Shown here: in pieces, positions 1 through 8,824 of the stretch
How positions within the stretch are numbered: the stretch's first letter is position 1
Layout: each line of letters begins with the position of its first letter
Assembly (NCBI RefSeq): GCF_001265075.1
Contig: NZ_LFKO01000002.1
Span: forward strand, 236,719-300,718
Origin: Salinicoccus sp. YB14-2
GTDB lineage: Bacteria > Bacillota > Bacilli > Staphylococcales > Salinicoccaceae
Reading direction: 5' to 3'
Length of the DNA stretch: 64,000 bases
Made by a program: the position numbers and the translations under genes
Notes under the pieces: generated by a model
What the model was told of the DNA's origin: nothing
The model's database searches: none
Seen by the model: the letters and a program-made list of their open reading frames with translations, nothing else

Positions 1-23
1 GCGTATCATCTTATGCTGCGGTT
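1..23 (+). repeat. Left terminal att/inverted repeat of the SCC-like island
   Basis: The window opens inside a GCGTATCA element followed, five bases later, by TGCTGCGGTT. This is the layout of SCC ends: a TATCA core, then a TGCGGTT inner arm. The reverse complement of 45,575-45,596 matches it closely, so the two copies are inverted terminal repeats. Reading from base 1, codons A-Y-H-L-M-L-R-L-L-Q-K then TAG are open to base 36. It could therefore also be the altered 3' end of a gene that starts outside the window; this cannot be decided here. Confidence 0.75.
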
Positions 24-144
24 ATTACAAAAATAGTGATGCTTAATTCTTTCGTAGATTAAATTCGATTTTCAGGCGTAACGTGTATGATTAGAGTCTG
101 CTCAAAACATACATTATTAAAAATATATTTATAGATTTTTTTGC

Positions 145-201
145 ATACCACATTAACTGAGAATTTGATTATTATAATCAAATTCTCAGTTAATGTGGTA
201 T
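145..201. repeat. 27-bp perfect palindrome with 3-nt loop
   Basis: Bases 145-171 and 175-201 are exact reverse complements around a TTA loop. The arms are AT-rich with a CCACATTAACTGAG outer segment. No long T-run follows, so it is not an ordinary terminator. It sits just inside the island end and could be a cruciform, a protein-binding site or the relic of a small mobile element. Confidence 0.85.
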
Positions 202-396
202 TGTGTATTGCTGTACATCCTAGCATAGGTGAAAGATTACTAATAACATTGAATGACATAAGACTGATGCGAGTTAAAGACTAATATTGTTCTATTTGAA
301 GAGTAAAGAGAACTTCTTATAACTGCTAATTTTATTAGTCTAATTCTCGAGTTCCAATAAAATCTCTTAATGATATGAAATGTCACATTAAATACT

Positions 397-416
397 AAGA
401 AACTGCACAGTTTCTT
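397..416. promoter_or_regulatory. Palindromic CTGCAC-containing site upstream of resA
   Basis: AAGAAACTG and CAGTTTCTT are exact inverted arms separated by two bases. The centre contains CTGCAC (403-408), a motif that recurs before other genes of this copper module. It lies about 180 bases upstream of resA. Its role as an operator or activator site is inferred from position and recurrence only. Confidence 0.45.
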
Positions 417-589
417 TGAAAATTTAGCTTAAGCTAAATAATTAGGAGTGAATTTTTCTTAACAGTTAAAGTTTGTACTTAGATTGGTGTGAGAATGAAC
501 TTTTATTTTTAACAAAAATTATCTTTCAAAGCCAACCAAAAATGCATGATTTGTTCGATGAAAGGAATCGTTACAGGAGGTGTAATATT

Positions 590-1123
590 ATGAAAAAAAC
601 AACAAGAAGTATTCTTAGAGTAAGTATTATACTAAGTATCATTATTTTATTAGGGGTCACTTTGTGGTTCAATTTAACTTCTGATAAAAAAACTGTACAA
701 GTAGGGGATGAAGCAATAGATTTTCAACTAGAGACGTTGAAAGGTGGTCCAATACAATTATCAGATGTCAATTTAGAAAAAGGTGTTATTTTGAATTTCT
801 GGGGGACTTGGTGTAAACCGTGTCGTGAAGAAATGCCTGATATGAACCGAATTTATAATGAGGGACATGATGATTATGAAATCATTGCAATAAATGTTTC
901 GGAGGATGAGCAGCAGATTAATCAGTTCTTATCCAGCTTAGATGAAAAACTTGATTTTCCAATCGCATTGGATCGAAACAGAGATGTGACTAAAGCTTAT
1001 CAAGTCGGACCACTGCCGACGACAATAGCAATCAATAAAAACGGTATTGTCGTGGATAAGAAAGAATATCAGTTAACTGTAGACGATATTTACAGCTTTG
1101 TGGAACAATCTACTTCTGAATAG
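590..1123 (+). CDS. resA: ResA/TlpA-like membrane-anchored thiol-disulfide oxidoreductase
   Basis: This is a 177-residue thioredoxin-fold protein anchored outside the cell by one N-terminal membrane segment (about residues 10-30). The active site W-C-K-P-C lies in the NFWGTWCKPC stretch, and a cis-proline loop follows (GPLPTT). The start at 590 is chosen because AGGAGG precedes it; an upstream in-frame extension has no ribosome site. ResA proteins reduce apocytochrome c cysteines, taking electrons from CcdA. Here resB, ccsA and ccdA follow, and the copper protein CueP comes next. Thiol maintenance of extracytoplasmic copper proteins is therefore a second plausible role (inference). Confidence 0.85.
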   Translation: MKKTTRSILRVSIILSIIILLGVTLWFNLTSDKKTVQVGDEAIDFQLETLKGGPIQLSDVNLEKGVILNFWGTWCKPCREEMPDMNRIYNEGHDDYEIIAINVSEDEQQINQFLSSLDEKLDFPIALDRNRDVTKAYQVGPLPTTIAINKNGIVVDKKEYQLTVDDIYSFVEQSTSE

Positions 1124-1134
1124 GGTGAGCTTTA

Positions 1135-2742
1135 ATGGAATCTAGGAAGATAACATGTGAATCCTGCAATTATGTCAATCCCCCGGGGACACAATTATGC
1201 CAGTCGTGCGGGAAAATGATAAATAATGATTACGATAAAAATAAAATAAAAGATTTGATGCGCTATGATGGCAGTGCAATTCGTTCGAAAACCCGTTCTA
1301 AAAGTATTTTTGATAAAATTTGGATTTTCTTTACTTCAATAAAAGTCGGAGTAACGATCATAGCAATCATCACTATTGCTTCATCTATATGAACGATTTT
1401 TCCTCAGGAGTATTTTATACCAGTGGGGGCCAATCCACAACAATACTATACAGAGAATTACGGTACTTTAGGAAAAATTTATATTGAACTGGGATTTCAT
1501 AATTTATATTCTTCCTGGTGGTTCATCATACTAATTGGTTTGCTTGCACTTTCGCTCATCGCAGCAAGTATCGACAGGGGTATACCGTTGTTCAAGTCTT
1601 TAAAAAATCAGCGGGCTAAAAAACACCCGTCTTTTTATAAGAGACAACGCTTGAATTTACATCAGGGAAGTTCCCGTAATACTGCAGATGTCGTCGAGGG
1701 CTTAAAGAAAAAAGGTTATAAAGTAAAAGAAGACGACAATCACTATCTATTTGAAAAAGGAAAACTATCCAGATGGGGCCCTTACATAAATTATTTTGGT
1801 TTAATTCTTCTATTATTTGGTAGTATGTTGAGATTTTTTCCTGGTATGTATGTAGATGAATTGATCTACATTACTGAAGGTGAAACGGTTCAAGTACCTG
1901 AAACAAATGGTAAATATTATGTGAAGAACAATAAATTTACCATAGATATATACGATGAAGAATCCGGGACGGTCTATGATAATACACTAGAGAATATAAA
2001 TGAGACTGTCGTCAGCAACTATCAGACGGATTTTAGCTTTTATGAGAATGAAAATATGGATGTAGTGGGTTCTGCACCTGATTTACAGAAGGTAGAGGAT
2101 TACAGTGTACAGGTGAATCATCCATACCGCTTTGATCTATTTGAAATTTATCAGGCAAGTTATGATAATTCTCAGATGAAGTCCATGACATTTCAGCTTG
2201 AAGACAATGATGATAAACCTGTTGGGGAACCTTTCACAATAGAATTGGATAATCCGCATCAAAATTATGAAGTTGTAGATGGTGTGAATGTCAATATTAG
2301 AGCGTATGCTCCAGATTTTCTTGAAATAGATGAGAATGGAGCACTTATCTCCGAAACACCTGTAGCTACAAACCCTGCTTTTGTATTTGAAATTTTCGAT
2401 AGTGAATCTAGTGAACTCAGTTTAATTCAAATTATGAACTCAACCGATATCACAGAGAATAACAAGTATAATGTAAAATTTGTTGAAAATAAAAATCACT
2501 GGGCTACTGTTTTGACCCTAAAAAAAGACCTGACAATGCCATTGATAGCAACAGGATTTGTGATATTTTTAGTGGGACTATTTATTGGTTCATACATTAA
2601 TCATAGACGAATATGGGTTAATACTGATGATGGATTCAGTATCAGTGCGCATACAAACAAAAATTATTTTGGACTAAAGAAAGATATAAATCCTGTATTG
2701 AGAGAATCCGGATACGATGAGATTTTAGATAGAGATAGCTAA
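1135..2742 (+). pseudogene. resB: ResB-like cytochrome c biogenesis protein interrupted by in-frame TGA
   Basis: Two reading segments in one frame (1135-1392 and 1393-2742) are separated only by a TGA at 1390-1392. Around it the protein would read IASSI-stop-TIFPQEYF. ResB relatives normally have a glycine there, so a single GGA-to-TGA change is the simplest explanation. The N-terminus has a zinc-ribbon-like C-x2-C...C-x2-C, unusual for ResB. Transmembrane segments, a large extracytoplasmic domain and a final membrane helix follow. Restart at GTG 1423 would lose the zinc ribbon and first helix. ResB works with CcsA in heme delivery to apocytochrome c. Sequencing error or readthrough cannot be excluded. 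Confidence 0.75.
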
Positions 2743-2782
2743 AATAATAATGAAATATAAACAGAGATGAGGAGGAATTAAT

Positions 2783-3982
2783 ATGGAATCCACACTATTA
2801 TCGATTAGTAACTGGCTGATTACTGCTGCCTTTTTTACTTTATTGATTTCTCTTATACCACTTGCGTTAAGTGTTAAGTCTAATAAGAAAACCGCAGAAT
2901 TTATTTCTATTATAATGATTATAGTGGCTTTTATTATGGAAATTACTTATTTCTTATTAAGGTGGACAGCAACCGGACATGCAGCTGTCTCGAATATGTA
3001 TGAGTTCATTGCAACTTTTTCAATAATGTTAATTTTAGGTTACTTAATTACATATCATTACTACAAAACAAAAATTTTAGGATTATTCGTCATTCCGTTA
3101 GCGTTAATTCTCATTGCCTATGGCAGCATGTTTTCGACAGATGTTAATCCCCTGATTCCGGCGCTACAGAGTAACTGGTTGGCAATCCACGTTATTACAG
3201 TGACGATTTCTTACGGTATTTTATCCATGAGTGCAGTGGCAGGACTGATTTACCTGCTGAAAGCAATTCCTCATGATGAAAAATCATGGCGAGCGCGTAT
3301 GCTTGAAGTGATTATGGCAGGTTTGGTGATTGTTTTGGTCTACATCGCGACGACACTCATCATGAAAGGTGCAGTTGATTACAGTGATGAATTCATGTAT
3401 ACAGATCAGCGAGGACAGACGATAGTTGCAGACTATCATTTGCCAAGTTTGATTAATTTTGAAGGTGCAATTGCAGTGGAACACTTAGGTAATAATGAAT
3501 ATGAACCTGCGGACCATTTCCATTCAGGAATTAATTTACCGCCAGTCATTCAATCTCAATCATTGAACACGGTAATATGGTCTGTCATGCTGGGAGTGAT
3601 AATCTACGGGATCCTTCGTCTGATACTCAGAAGGAGATTGTCAGCAATTATCAAACCACTTGCAAATAAAGCAGATTTAAACTTAATGGATGAGATAGGT
3701 TATCGTTCAGTAATTATAGGTTTTCCGTTGTTTGCACTTGGTGGTATATTTTTCGCAGCGATTTGGGCACAAATTGCATGGAGCAGGTTTTGGGGTTGGG
3801 ACCCGAAGGAAACCTGGGCATTTATCACATTTATGTTTTATACTATTTTCCTGCATCTAAGATTGAACAGAGGATATGAAGGAGAGAAATCTGCATGGTT
3901 GGCAGTAATCGGGTTTATACTGATACTGTTTAACTTAATTGCAATAAACTTAATTGTTGCAGGACTTCATTCATATGCATAA
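2783..3982 (+). CDS. ccsA: CcsA/ResC-family heme-handling cytochrome c assembly protein
   Basis: A polytopic membrane protein of 399 residues with the family signature near residues 335-350: W-G-W-D-P-K-E-T-W, the tryptophan-rich heme-binding motif. Conserved histidines flank it (for example HAAVSN near residue 71). GAGGAGG precedes the start. CcsA and ResB form the system II cytochrome c synthase. It follows resB by about 40 bases and is probably co-transcribed with it. Finding this on a mobile copper module is unexpected; its client could be a cytochrome c elsewhere in the genome. The family call is firm; the physiological role here is inferred. Confidence 0.88.
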   Translation: MESTLLSISNWLITAAFFTLLISLIPLALSVKSNKKTAEFISIIMIIVAFIMEITYFLLRWTATGHAAVSNMYEFIATFSIMLILGYLITYHYYKTKILGLFVIPLALILIAYGSMFSTDVNPLIPALQSNWLAIHVITVTISYGILSMSAVAGLIYLLKAIPHDEKSWRARMLEVIMAGLVIVLVYIATTLIMKGAVDYSDEFMYTDQRGQTIVADYHLPSLINFEGAIAVEHLGNNEYEPADHFHSGINLPPVIQSQSLNTVIWSVMLGVIIYGILRLILRRRLSAIIKPLANKADLNLMDEIGYRSVIIGFPLFALGGIFFAAIWAQIAWSRFWGWDPKETWAFITFMFYTIFLHLRLNRGYEGEKSAWLAVIGFILILFNLIAINLIVAGLHSYA

Positions 3983-4089
3983 TTGGATTAGATATAGTTT
4001 ATTATTAACAGAATATAAAAAATTCTGAGAAAATATATTAGGAGTTCGTTCGAATTATCGTAAAATCTCAATATGAATGGAGTGTTATT

Positions 4090-4794
4090 TTGGGTAGTGA
4101 AATGACTTTCTTACTTGCATTTGGAGCTGGATTCTTAAGTTTTGTCTCACCTTGTGTACTTCCAGTATTTCCTGCTTTTATCTCTTACATAACAGGAATG
4201 AGTTATAATGAAGTAGAAAATCAAAAATTCAATGCACGCGCAATATTCCACACACTTTTCTTTCTTGTGGGATTCAGCTTATTCTATATAGCCCTGGGGT
4301 TTGGCACGTCCTTTTTAGGCGGAATATTGATTGAACATGCGAATCTGATCAGACAACTGGGTTCAATCTTGATTATTTTCTTCGGGCTTATCATTACCGG
4401 CGTGCTTAATTTTAATTTCTTGATGAAAGAGAGGAAATTAAAATTTAAAAACAGACCGTCAGGATTTTTAGGTTCAACTTTAATAGGTATGGCTTTTGGT
4501 GCCGGATGGACGCCGTGCAATGGACCGATTATCGGAGCTATTTTCGCAATGAGTGCCAGTGCACCAAACGATGCTTTAATGTTAATGGTTATTTACTGTC
4601 TGGGCTTTGCAATTCCATTCTTTATATTGAGCTTTTTCGTATCTCGTACACGCTGGATGCTGAAATACTCGAATACGATTATGAAAGTTGGTGGGGTCAT
4701 CATGATATTAATGGGTGTACTTCTGTATTTTGATGGATTGACTCAGATTATCATTTGGCTGCAGCCGTACTTTGGAGATTTTCAAGGCTTCTAA
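4090..4794 (+). CDS. ccdA: CcdA-like transmembrane electron carrier
   Basis: A 234-residue membrane protein with about six helices. It has the two hallmark cysteines, in SPCVLPVFPAF (first helix) and GWTPCNGP (fourth helix), which shuttle electrons from cytoplasmic thioredoxin to outer thiol proteins. A TTG at 4090 with GGAGTG seven bases upstream is the favoured start; ATG at 4102 is the alternative. It lies between ccsA and cueP. This fits a chain from CcdA to the ResA-like protein to either cytochrome c or CueP thiols (inference). Confidence 0.88.
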   Translation: MGSEMTFLLAFGAGFLSFVSPCVLPVFPAFISYITGMSYNEVENQKFNARAIFHTLFFLVGFSLFYIALGFGTSFLGGILIEHANLIRQLGSILIIFFGLIITGVLNFNFLMKERKLKFKNRPSGFLGSTLIGMAFGAGWTPCNGPIIGAIFAMSASAPNDALMLMVIYCLGFAIPFFILSFFVSRTRWMLKYSNTIMKVGGVIMILMGVLLYFDGLTQIIIWLQPYFGDFQGF

Positions 4795-4903
4795 TTATGA
4801 ATACATTAAATGACTTGTTTATATAACTTTCATAGAAATGATATATTATTATAAAATTTGTTTAAAAATTATTGTTAAAATTAAATATCAAGGAGGAATC
4901 TGG

Positions 4904-5410
4904 ATGAAAAAATATTTAATGCCAGTTTTGATGGGCGTAATCTTTATTTTAACAGGTTGTAGTGATGACTCAGCATCGAACGAATCAAATATTAAAGAAA
5001 TGGTTTCGGAATTAAGCGCTAGTAATATTGTAGAATCAGCATCTATAAATGATAAAACACTTATTGTTAAAGATAGTGGAGATGAGAATGTCTATACTTT
5101 GCCAGACGATGAATTTTTTGTATCTATTGCACCATACATCTCATATACACATCCTTGTGAATTTCATAGCTTAACAGGTTGTCAGGGAGAGCTGATGAAT
5201 GAAGAGATGGATGTAAAAATTACAGATGAAGATGGAGAAGTTCACGTTGATGAGAAGTTGACTACCCTTGAGAATGGTTTCTTGGATTTTTGGCTGCCAA
5301 GAGATAAAAATTACTCTTTAGAAATTAATTATGATGGAAAAAAAGTTGAATCTAATTTTTCAACTTTTGAGAATGACAGCACCTGTCTGACAGATTTACA
5401 GCTTAAATAA
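4904..5410 (+). CDS. cueP: CueP-family copper-binding lipoprotein
   Basis: A 168-residue protein with a lipoprotein signal ending in L-T-G-C (lipobox near residue 19). The start at 4904 follows AAGGAGG with good spacing. The diagnostic CueP segment is present: H-P-C-x3-H-S-L-T-G-C-Q-G-E-L, plus a third late cysteine (STCLTD). In Salmonella, CueP is a periplasmic Cu(I) protein whose thiols need reducing partners. Its position directly after ccdA suggests that CcdA and ResA supply that reduction in this Gram-positive version (inference). A hairpin terminator follows. Confidence 0.85.
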   Translation: MKKYLMPVLMGVIFILTGCSDDSASNESNIKEMVSELSASNIVESASINDKTLIVKDSGDENVYTLPDDEFFVSIAPYISYTHPCEFHSLTGCQGELMNEEMDVKITDEDGEVHVDEKLTTLENGFLDFWLPRDKNYSLEINYDGKKVESNFSTFENDSTCLTDLQLK

Positions 5411-5417
5411 TATTATT

Positions 5418-5464
5418 AAATGCAGATTACCCAATGCTATTTAGTGTTGTGGAATCTGCATTTT
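5418..5464 (+). terminator. Rho-independent terminator after cueP
   Basis: ATGCAGATT pairs with AATCTGCAT and a short T-run follows. It closes the resA-cueP transcription unit before the separately controlled copB. Confidence 0.65.
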
Positions 5465-5539
5465 TAATTCAATGTTAAATCTCAGAGTAGCAGTTAATTT
5501 ATTTTTACTTAGTTTTTAAATACATGTAGTGGATAGTTT

Positions 5540-5545
5540 CTGCAC
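5540..5545 (+). promoter_or_regulatory. CTGCAC motif between cueP and copB
   Basis: A single CTGCAC copy lies about 40 bases before the TTGACA element of copB. It belongs to the recurring motif set described for 403, 9510, 9629, 12,284 and 15,501. Confidence 0.35.
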
Positions 5546-5581
5546 ATATATTTTTTATAATAAACTTAGTAAATTAATAGC

Positions 5582-5637
5582 TTGACAAATAACGACTACA
5601 GATGTAAACTTAAATTAATAAATCGTTTACAATTGTA
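5582..5637 (+). promoter_or_regulatory. copB promoter with two CopY operator boxes
   Basis: TTGACA (5582-5587) is followed after 17 bases by TAAACT (5605-5610). Two CopY-type boxes of the form TACAnnTGTA are present: TACAGATGTA at 5597-5606, overlapping the -10 region, and TACAATTGTA at 5628-5637. CopY is encoded downstream at 7825. In this family Cu(I) displaces zinc from CopY and releases such boxes. An alternative TATAAT at 5645-5650 lacks a good -35. Confidence 0.85.
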
Positions 5638-5667
5638 GTCTTATTATAATGTAGGAGGGGGAAAGAA

Positions 5668-7716
5668 ATGAATAAAGAAGATAATCATAATCATGCTGAG
5701 CACGAAGAAAGTCATCATAACCATGAGGAGAACCATGAATCCCATAATCATAACGGTCACGATCATCATGCACATATGGTGACAGATTTTCGAAATAAAT
5801 TCTTCATTATCCTGATATTCACAATTCCAATTGTACTTCTATCTCCGATGATTCAAAATTTCATAGGTGTGGATTGGCAATTTACTGGAGATAGTTATAT
5901 TGTGGCAGCGTTGGCCACGTTCGTTTATTTCTACGGGGGTTGGCCATTCATTAAGGGCGCTTACGATGAATTGAAAAACAAAGAACCAGGCATGATGACA
6001 TTAATAGCAATGGCGATTTCTGTCGCTTACTTCTATAGTATGGCAGTTGTTTTTGGATTCAATGGGGAAGAAATTTTCTGGGAGCTGGCAACTCTTGTAT
6101 TAATCATGCTTCTGGGACATTGGATTGAAATGCGAGCTATTAACAATGCTTCCAAGGCTCTGGAATCCCTCGCATCATTAATGCCTGATACGGCAAACCG
6201 TATCACTGAAAATGGTGAAACAGAAGAAGTTCAGATTGATGATATTAAAGCGGGTGATTTACTATTAGTAAAACCCGGAGAAAAAGTGCCGCTGGATGGT
6301 AAAATCGTTAAAGGAAAGTCGCAAGTTGATGAATCTATGCTGACAGGTGAGTCCGTCCCTGTCGAAAAGTCCATTGATGACGAGGTCATTGGAGGTTCAA
6401 TAAACAGAGAAGGTTCTCTCACTATTGAAGTAGAGAAACTGATGAATGAATCTTATCTGACACAAGTTATAGATATGGTTAGAGAATCACAACGTACTAA
6501 ATCGAAAACTCAGGATGTAACTAATAAAGCAGCTAAATGGTTATTCTATATCGCTTTAGCTGCCGGTATTATCACATTTATCGTTTGGATAAGTATTGGA
6601 GCAACTATAGATACTGCTATCATGAGATTGGTAACAGTTTTGGTTATTGCTTGTCCTCATGCTTTAGGTCTGGCAGCACCGTTGGTTATTTCAGTATCTA
6701 CATCACTTGCTGCAAAGCACGGTTTGTTAATTCGAAAACGTCCACAGTTTGAAAAGGCTCGTAAAATTAACGCTGTGATCTTCGATAAGACGGGTACTTT
6801 GACTGAGGGTAAATTTGGTGTTACGGATATACAGACTTTCAATAATATTGACGAAAATATCCTTTTAAGTTATGCAGCAACAATAGAAAATGACTCGGAA
6901 CACCCTATTGCGAGAGGTATACTCAATGAAGCCAAGTTAAAAGAACTTGAATTGCTTGAAATGTCAAATTTCAATTCAATTACTGGTGTAGGAATTGAAG
7001 GGACGATTGATGATAAACAAGTCAAAGTAGTGAGTCCGGGATATGTACGTAAACAAAAAATAGATTTTGACGATAAGAACTTTAATAAATGGTCAGAACA
7101 AGGTAAGACGGTAGTTTTTCTTTTGGTAAACGAAGAATTAGCAGGTGCCATTGCACTGGCAGATAAGATTAAGGAAAGTTCTAAGCAGACAATAGAACAG
7201 CTGCATAAGAGAAATATTAAAGCTATAATGTTGACCGGAGATAACCAAAAAGTCGCAAATTATGTCGCAGAACAAATTGGGATTGATGAAGTCTATGCTG
7301 AAGTAATGCCCAATGAGAAAGCAGATAAAGTGACAGAAATCCAAGAACGTGGTTTGGTTGTTGCAATGACAGGTGACGGAATCAATGACGCACCGGCATT
7401 GACTAAAGCAGATGTTGGTATCGCAGTGGGTGCAGGCACAGATATCGCGATGGATAGTGCAGACATCGTTCTCGTTGACAGTAATCCGAAAGATATTCTT
7501 GCAATATTCAGCCTATCTAAAAAAACATATAATAAACTGGTACAGAATCTGATTTGGGCAACCGGATATAACGTGATTGCTCTCCCATTGGCAGCAGGAG
7601 TACTGGCGCCTTGGGGGATAATACTCAGTCCGGCTGTAGGTGCGATTTTGATGAGTCTCAGTACAATCATCGTTGCAATCAATGCGCAGTTACTTCATAG
7701 ATTTGAAGTAGAATAA
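5668..7716 (+). CDS. copB: CopB-type copper-exporting P-type ATPase
   Basis: A 682-residue P1B ATPase. The first about 40 residues are a histidine-rich tail (repeated HNH/HH) instead of an HMA domain. The membrane metal site is C-P-H (ACPHALG), the CopB subtype, rather than CPC. Phosphorylation site DKTGT, TGES, the HP of the nucleotide-binding domain (SEHPIA) and the hinge GDGINDAP are all present. GGAGGGGG precedes the start. It would export copper from cytoplasm or membrane. Control by CopY is indicated by the two boxes upstream. A hairpin terminator follows the gene. Confidence 0.95.
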   Translation: MNKEDNHNHAEHEESHHNHEENHESHNHNGHDHHAHMVTDFRNKFFIILIFTIPIVLLSPMIQNFIGVDWQFTGDSYIVAALATFVYFYGGWPFIKGAYDELKNKEPGMMTLIAMAISVAYFYSMAVVFGFNGEEIFWELATLVLIMLLGHWIEMRAINNASKALESLASLMPDTANRITENGETEEVQIDDIKAGDLLLVKPGEKVPLDGKIVKGKSQVDESMLTGESVPVEKSIDDEVIGGSINREGSLTIEVEKLMNESYLTQVIDMVRESQRTKSKTQDVTNKAAKWLFYIALAAGIITFIVWISIGATIDTAIMRLVTVLVIACPHALGLAAPLVISVSTSLAAKHGLLIRKRPQFEKARKINAVIFDKTGTLTEGKFGVTDIQTFNNIDENILLSYAATIENDSEHPIARGILNEAKLKELELLEMSNFNSITGVGIEGTIDDKQVKVVSPGYVRKQKIDFDDKNFNKWSEQGKTVVFLLVNEELAGAIALADKIKESSKQTIEQLHKRNIKAIMLTGDNQKVANYVAEQIGIDEVYAEVMPNEKADKVTEIQERGLVVAMTGDGINDAPALTKADVGIAVGAGTDIAMDSADIVLVDSNPKDILAIFSLSKKTYNKLVQNLIWATGYNVIALPLAAGVLAPWGIILSPAVGAILMSLSTIIVAINAQLLHRFEVE

Positions 7717-7722
7717 AATAAA

Positions 7723-7760
7723 TGCCGACAAATCCTTACTTAAGGATAGTCGGTATTTTA
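7723..7760 (+). terminator. Terminator between copB and copY
   Basis: TGCCGAC at 7723 pairs with GTCGGTA ending at 7755, with an inner CCTTA/TAAGG stem, followed by TTTTA. copY may therefore be read partly from its own start. Confidence 0.65.
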
Positions 7761-7824
7761 ATTCTTTACTGTATGAAATATGAAAGACATCTTAAAAATA
7801 CTTGAAAAAATTAGAGGTGAAAAT

Positions 7825-8256
7825 ATGACCAAAGCAATTGATTCAAATATCACAGATTCCGAATGGGAAGTGATGCGGGTCGTTTGGGCACAAAACAAAA
7901 CTACGAGTAAAGATATTAGAGATATTATAGAAAATAAAAAGAATTGGAAACCGGCCACGACCAAAACACTTATTGGGAGACTTGTTGATAAAGGCGTATT
8001 AAACACAGAAAAGGACGGCAACAAATACATTTATTCAACTAATTTAAAAGAAAGTGACTTTCTCAAAAGTACACTTGAACAAACTTTCGATAATATATGT
8101 AATAAAGACATTGGAAAAATTATTGCAGATTTAATTTCAAAATCAACATTAAGCTATATAGATATAGAAGAGTTGGAAAAAGTGTTAGAGATGAAAAAAG
8201 AGGATGCAGTTGACGAAGTGCCATGTAATTGTGTTCCAGGTCAATGTAACTGTTAA
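7825..8256 (+). CDS. copY: CopY/BlaI-family copper-responsive repressor
   Basis: A 143-residue protein. The N-terminal half is the BlaI/CopY winged helix (SNITDSEWEVMRVVWA). The C-terminus carries the metal site C-N-C-x4-C-N-C, which binds Zn(II) or Cu(I). The start at 7825 follows AGAGGTG; an upstream in-frame ATG at 7780 has no ribosome site and would add residues not typical of the family. Matching TACAnnTGTA operators lie in front of copB. It follows copB after a terminator-like hairpin. Confidence 0.93.
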   Translation: MTKAIDSNITDSEWEVMRVVWAQNKTTSKDIRDIIENKKNWKPATTKTLIGRLVDKGVLNTEKDGNKYIYSTNLKESDFLKSTLEQTFDNICNKDIGKIIADLISKSTLSYIDIEELEKVLEMKKEDAVDEVPCNCVPGQCNC

Positions 8257-8325
8257 TCAGCAGTAGATACAATGAATTAAGACAGATAATTGATTGGTTA
8301 AATAAAAAAATAGAGAAAATATAAA

Positions 8326-8342
8326 ATACCTGCCTGGGGTAT
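8326..8342 (+). promoter_or_regulatory. CsoR-like operator upstream of copZ
   Basis: ATACC-N6-GGGTAT with a G/C-rich centre matches the pseudo-palindromic CsoR box known before copA/copZ in Bacilli. No csoR gene is in the window, so the host chromosomal CsoR would be the regulator (inference). It lies 52 bases before copZ. Confidence 0.65.
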
Positions 8343-8393
8343 GATGAAATTATTGTATAGCGTAATCTAATTAAATTTTAAGGAGGAATTTAT

Positions 8394-8645
8394 ATGTCAA
8401 AAGTAACACTTAATGTAGAAGGAATGTCATGTGGGGCTTGCGTTAATAAAGTTGAGGGAAGTGTCAGTCAATTAAATGGCGTTGAATCAGTTAAAGTTCA
8501 AATTCCTGAAGGTAAAGTAGATGTAACATTTAATGACAGTACAATTAATTTGGCAGACATCAAAGGTGCTATTCAAAATACCGGCTACGAGATTAAAGAG
8601 GATATTGATAAAGAAGATGGTTCTGCGTGTTCATGCTGCAGCTAG
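8394..8645 (+). CDS. copZ: CopZ-like copper chaperone with extra C-terminal cysteines
   Basis: An 83-residue heavy-metal-associated (HMA) domain. The Cu(I) site is G-M-S-C-G-A-C near residues 10-16, and the fold pattern (VEGSVSQLNGV... GYEI) is complete. Unlike the common 68-70 residue CopZ it ends in a short acidic extension with C-S-C-C, which could add a second metal site. GGAGGA precedes the start. It would pass copper to CopB or CopY in the cytoplasm. A CsoR-like box upstream and a strong terminator downstream make it a separate unit. Confidence 0.92.
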   Translation: MSKVTLNVEGMSCGACVNKVEGSVSQLNGVESVKVQIPEGKVDVTFNDSTINLADIKGAIQNTGYEIKEDIDKEDGSACSCCS

Positions 8646-8739
8646 TTAATGACAAAAGATTTTAAGAATTTAGAGTATCATCTTTTTATGTCATATTGAT
8701 TCTATATAATAATTGTAGAAAGAGACCAAGATAAAAAAT

Positions 8740-8775
8740 CCGGCAAATCTTAATTCAAGATTTGCCGGAGTTTTT
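8740..8775. terminator. Strong terminator between convergent copZ and ydhK
   Basis: CCGGCAAATCTT (8740-8751) and AAGATTTGCCGG (8757-8768) pair perfectly around a five-base loop, followed by TTTTTC. A-rich sequence on the other side lets it serve both strands. Confidence 0.85.
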
Positions 8776-8824
8776 CTTTGTAATCAGGAATCCATGCTTT
8801 TATCCTATATTACTATTCACTAAT

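Larger units (their letters stand above)
24..589. other. Intergenic leader region of the copper module
   Basis: No convincing gene lies between the left repeat and resA. The stretch is AT-rich and holds a long perfect palindrome (145-201) and a smaller palindrome carrying CTGCAC (397-416). The palindrome also generates a spurious minus-strand reading frame. The resA operon promoter probably lies between about 400 and 450. Confidence 0.5.

Noticed and set aside
1..36. Reading A-Y-H-L-M-L-R-L-L-Q-K-stop as the 3' end of rlmH
   Set aside because: The codons fit an rlmH-like ending, but the upstream gene is outside the window and the repeat explains the sequence by itself.
5645..5650. TATAAT as the main copB -10 box
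   Set aside because: No -35 element at the right distance; the TTGACA/TAAACT pair overlapping a CopY box is better.
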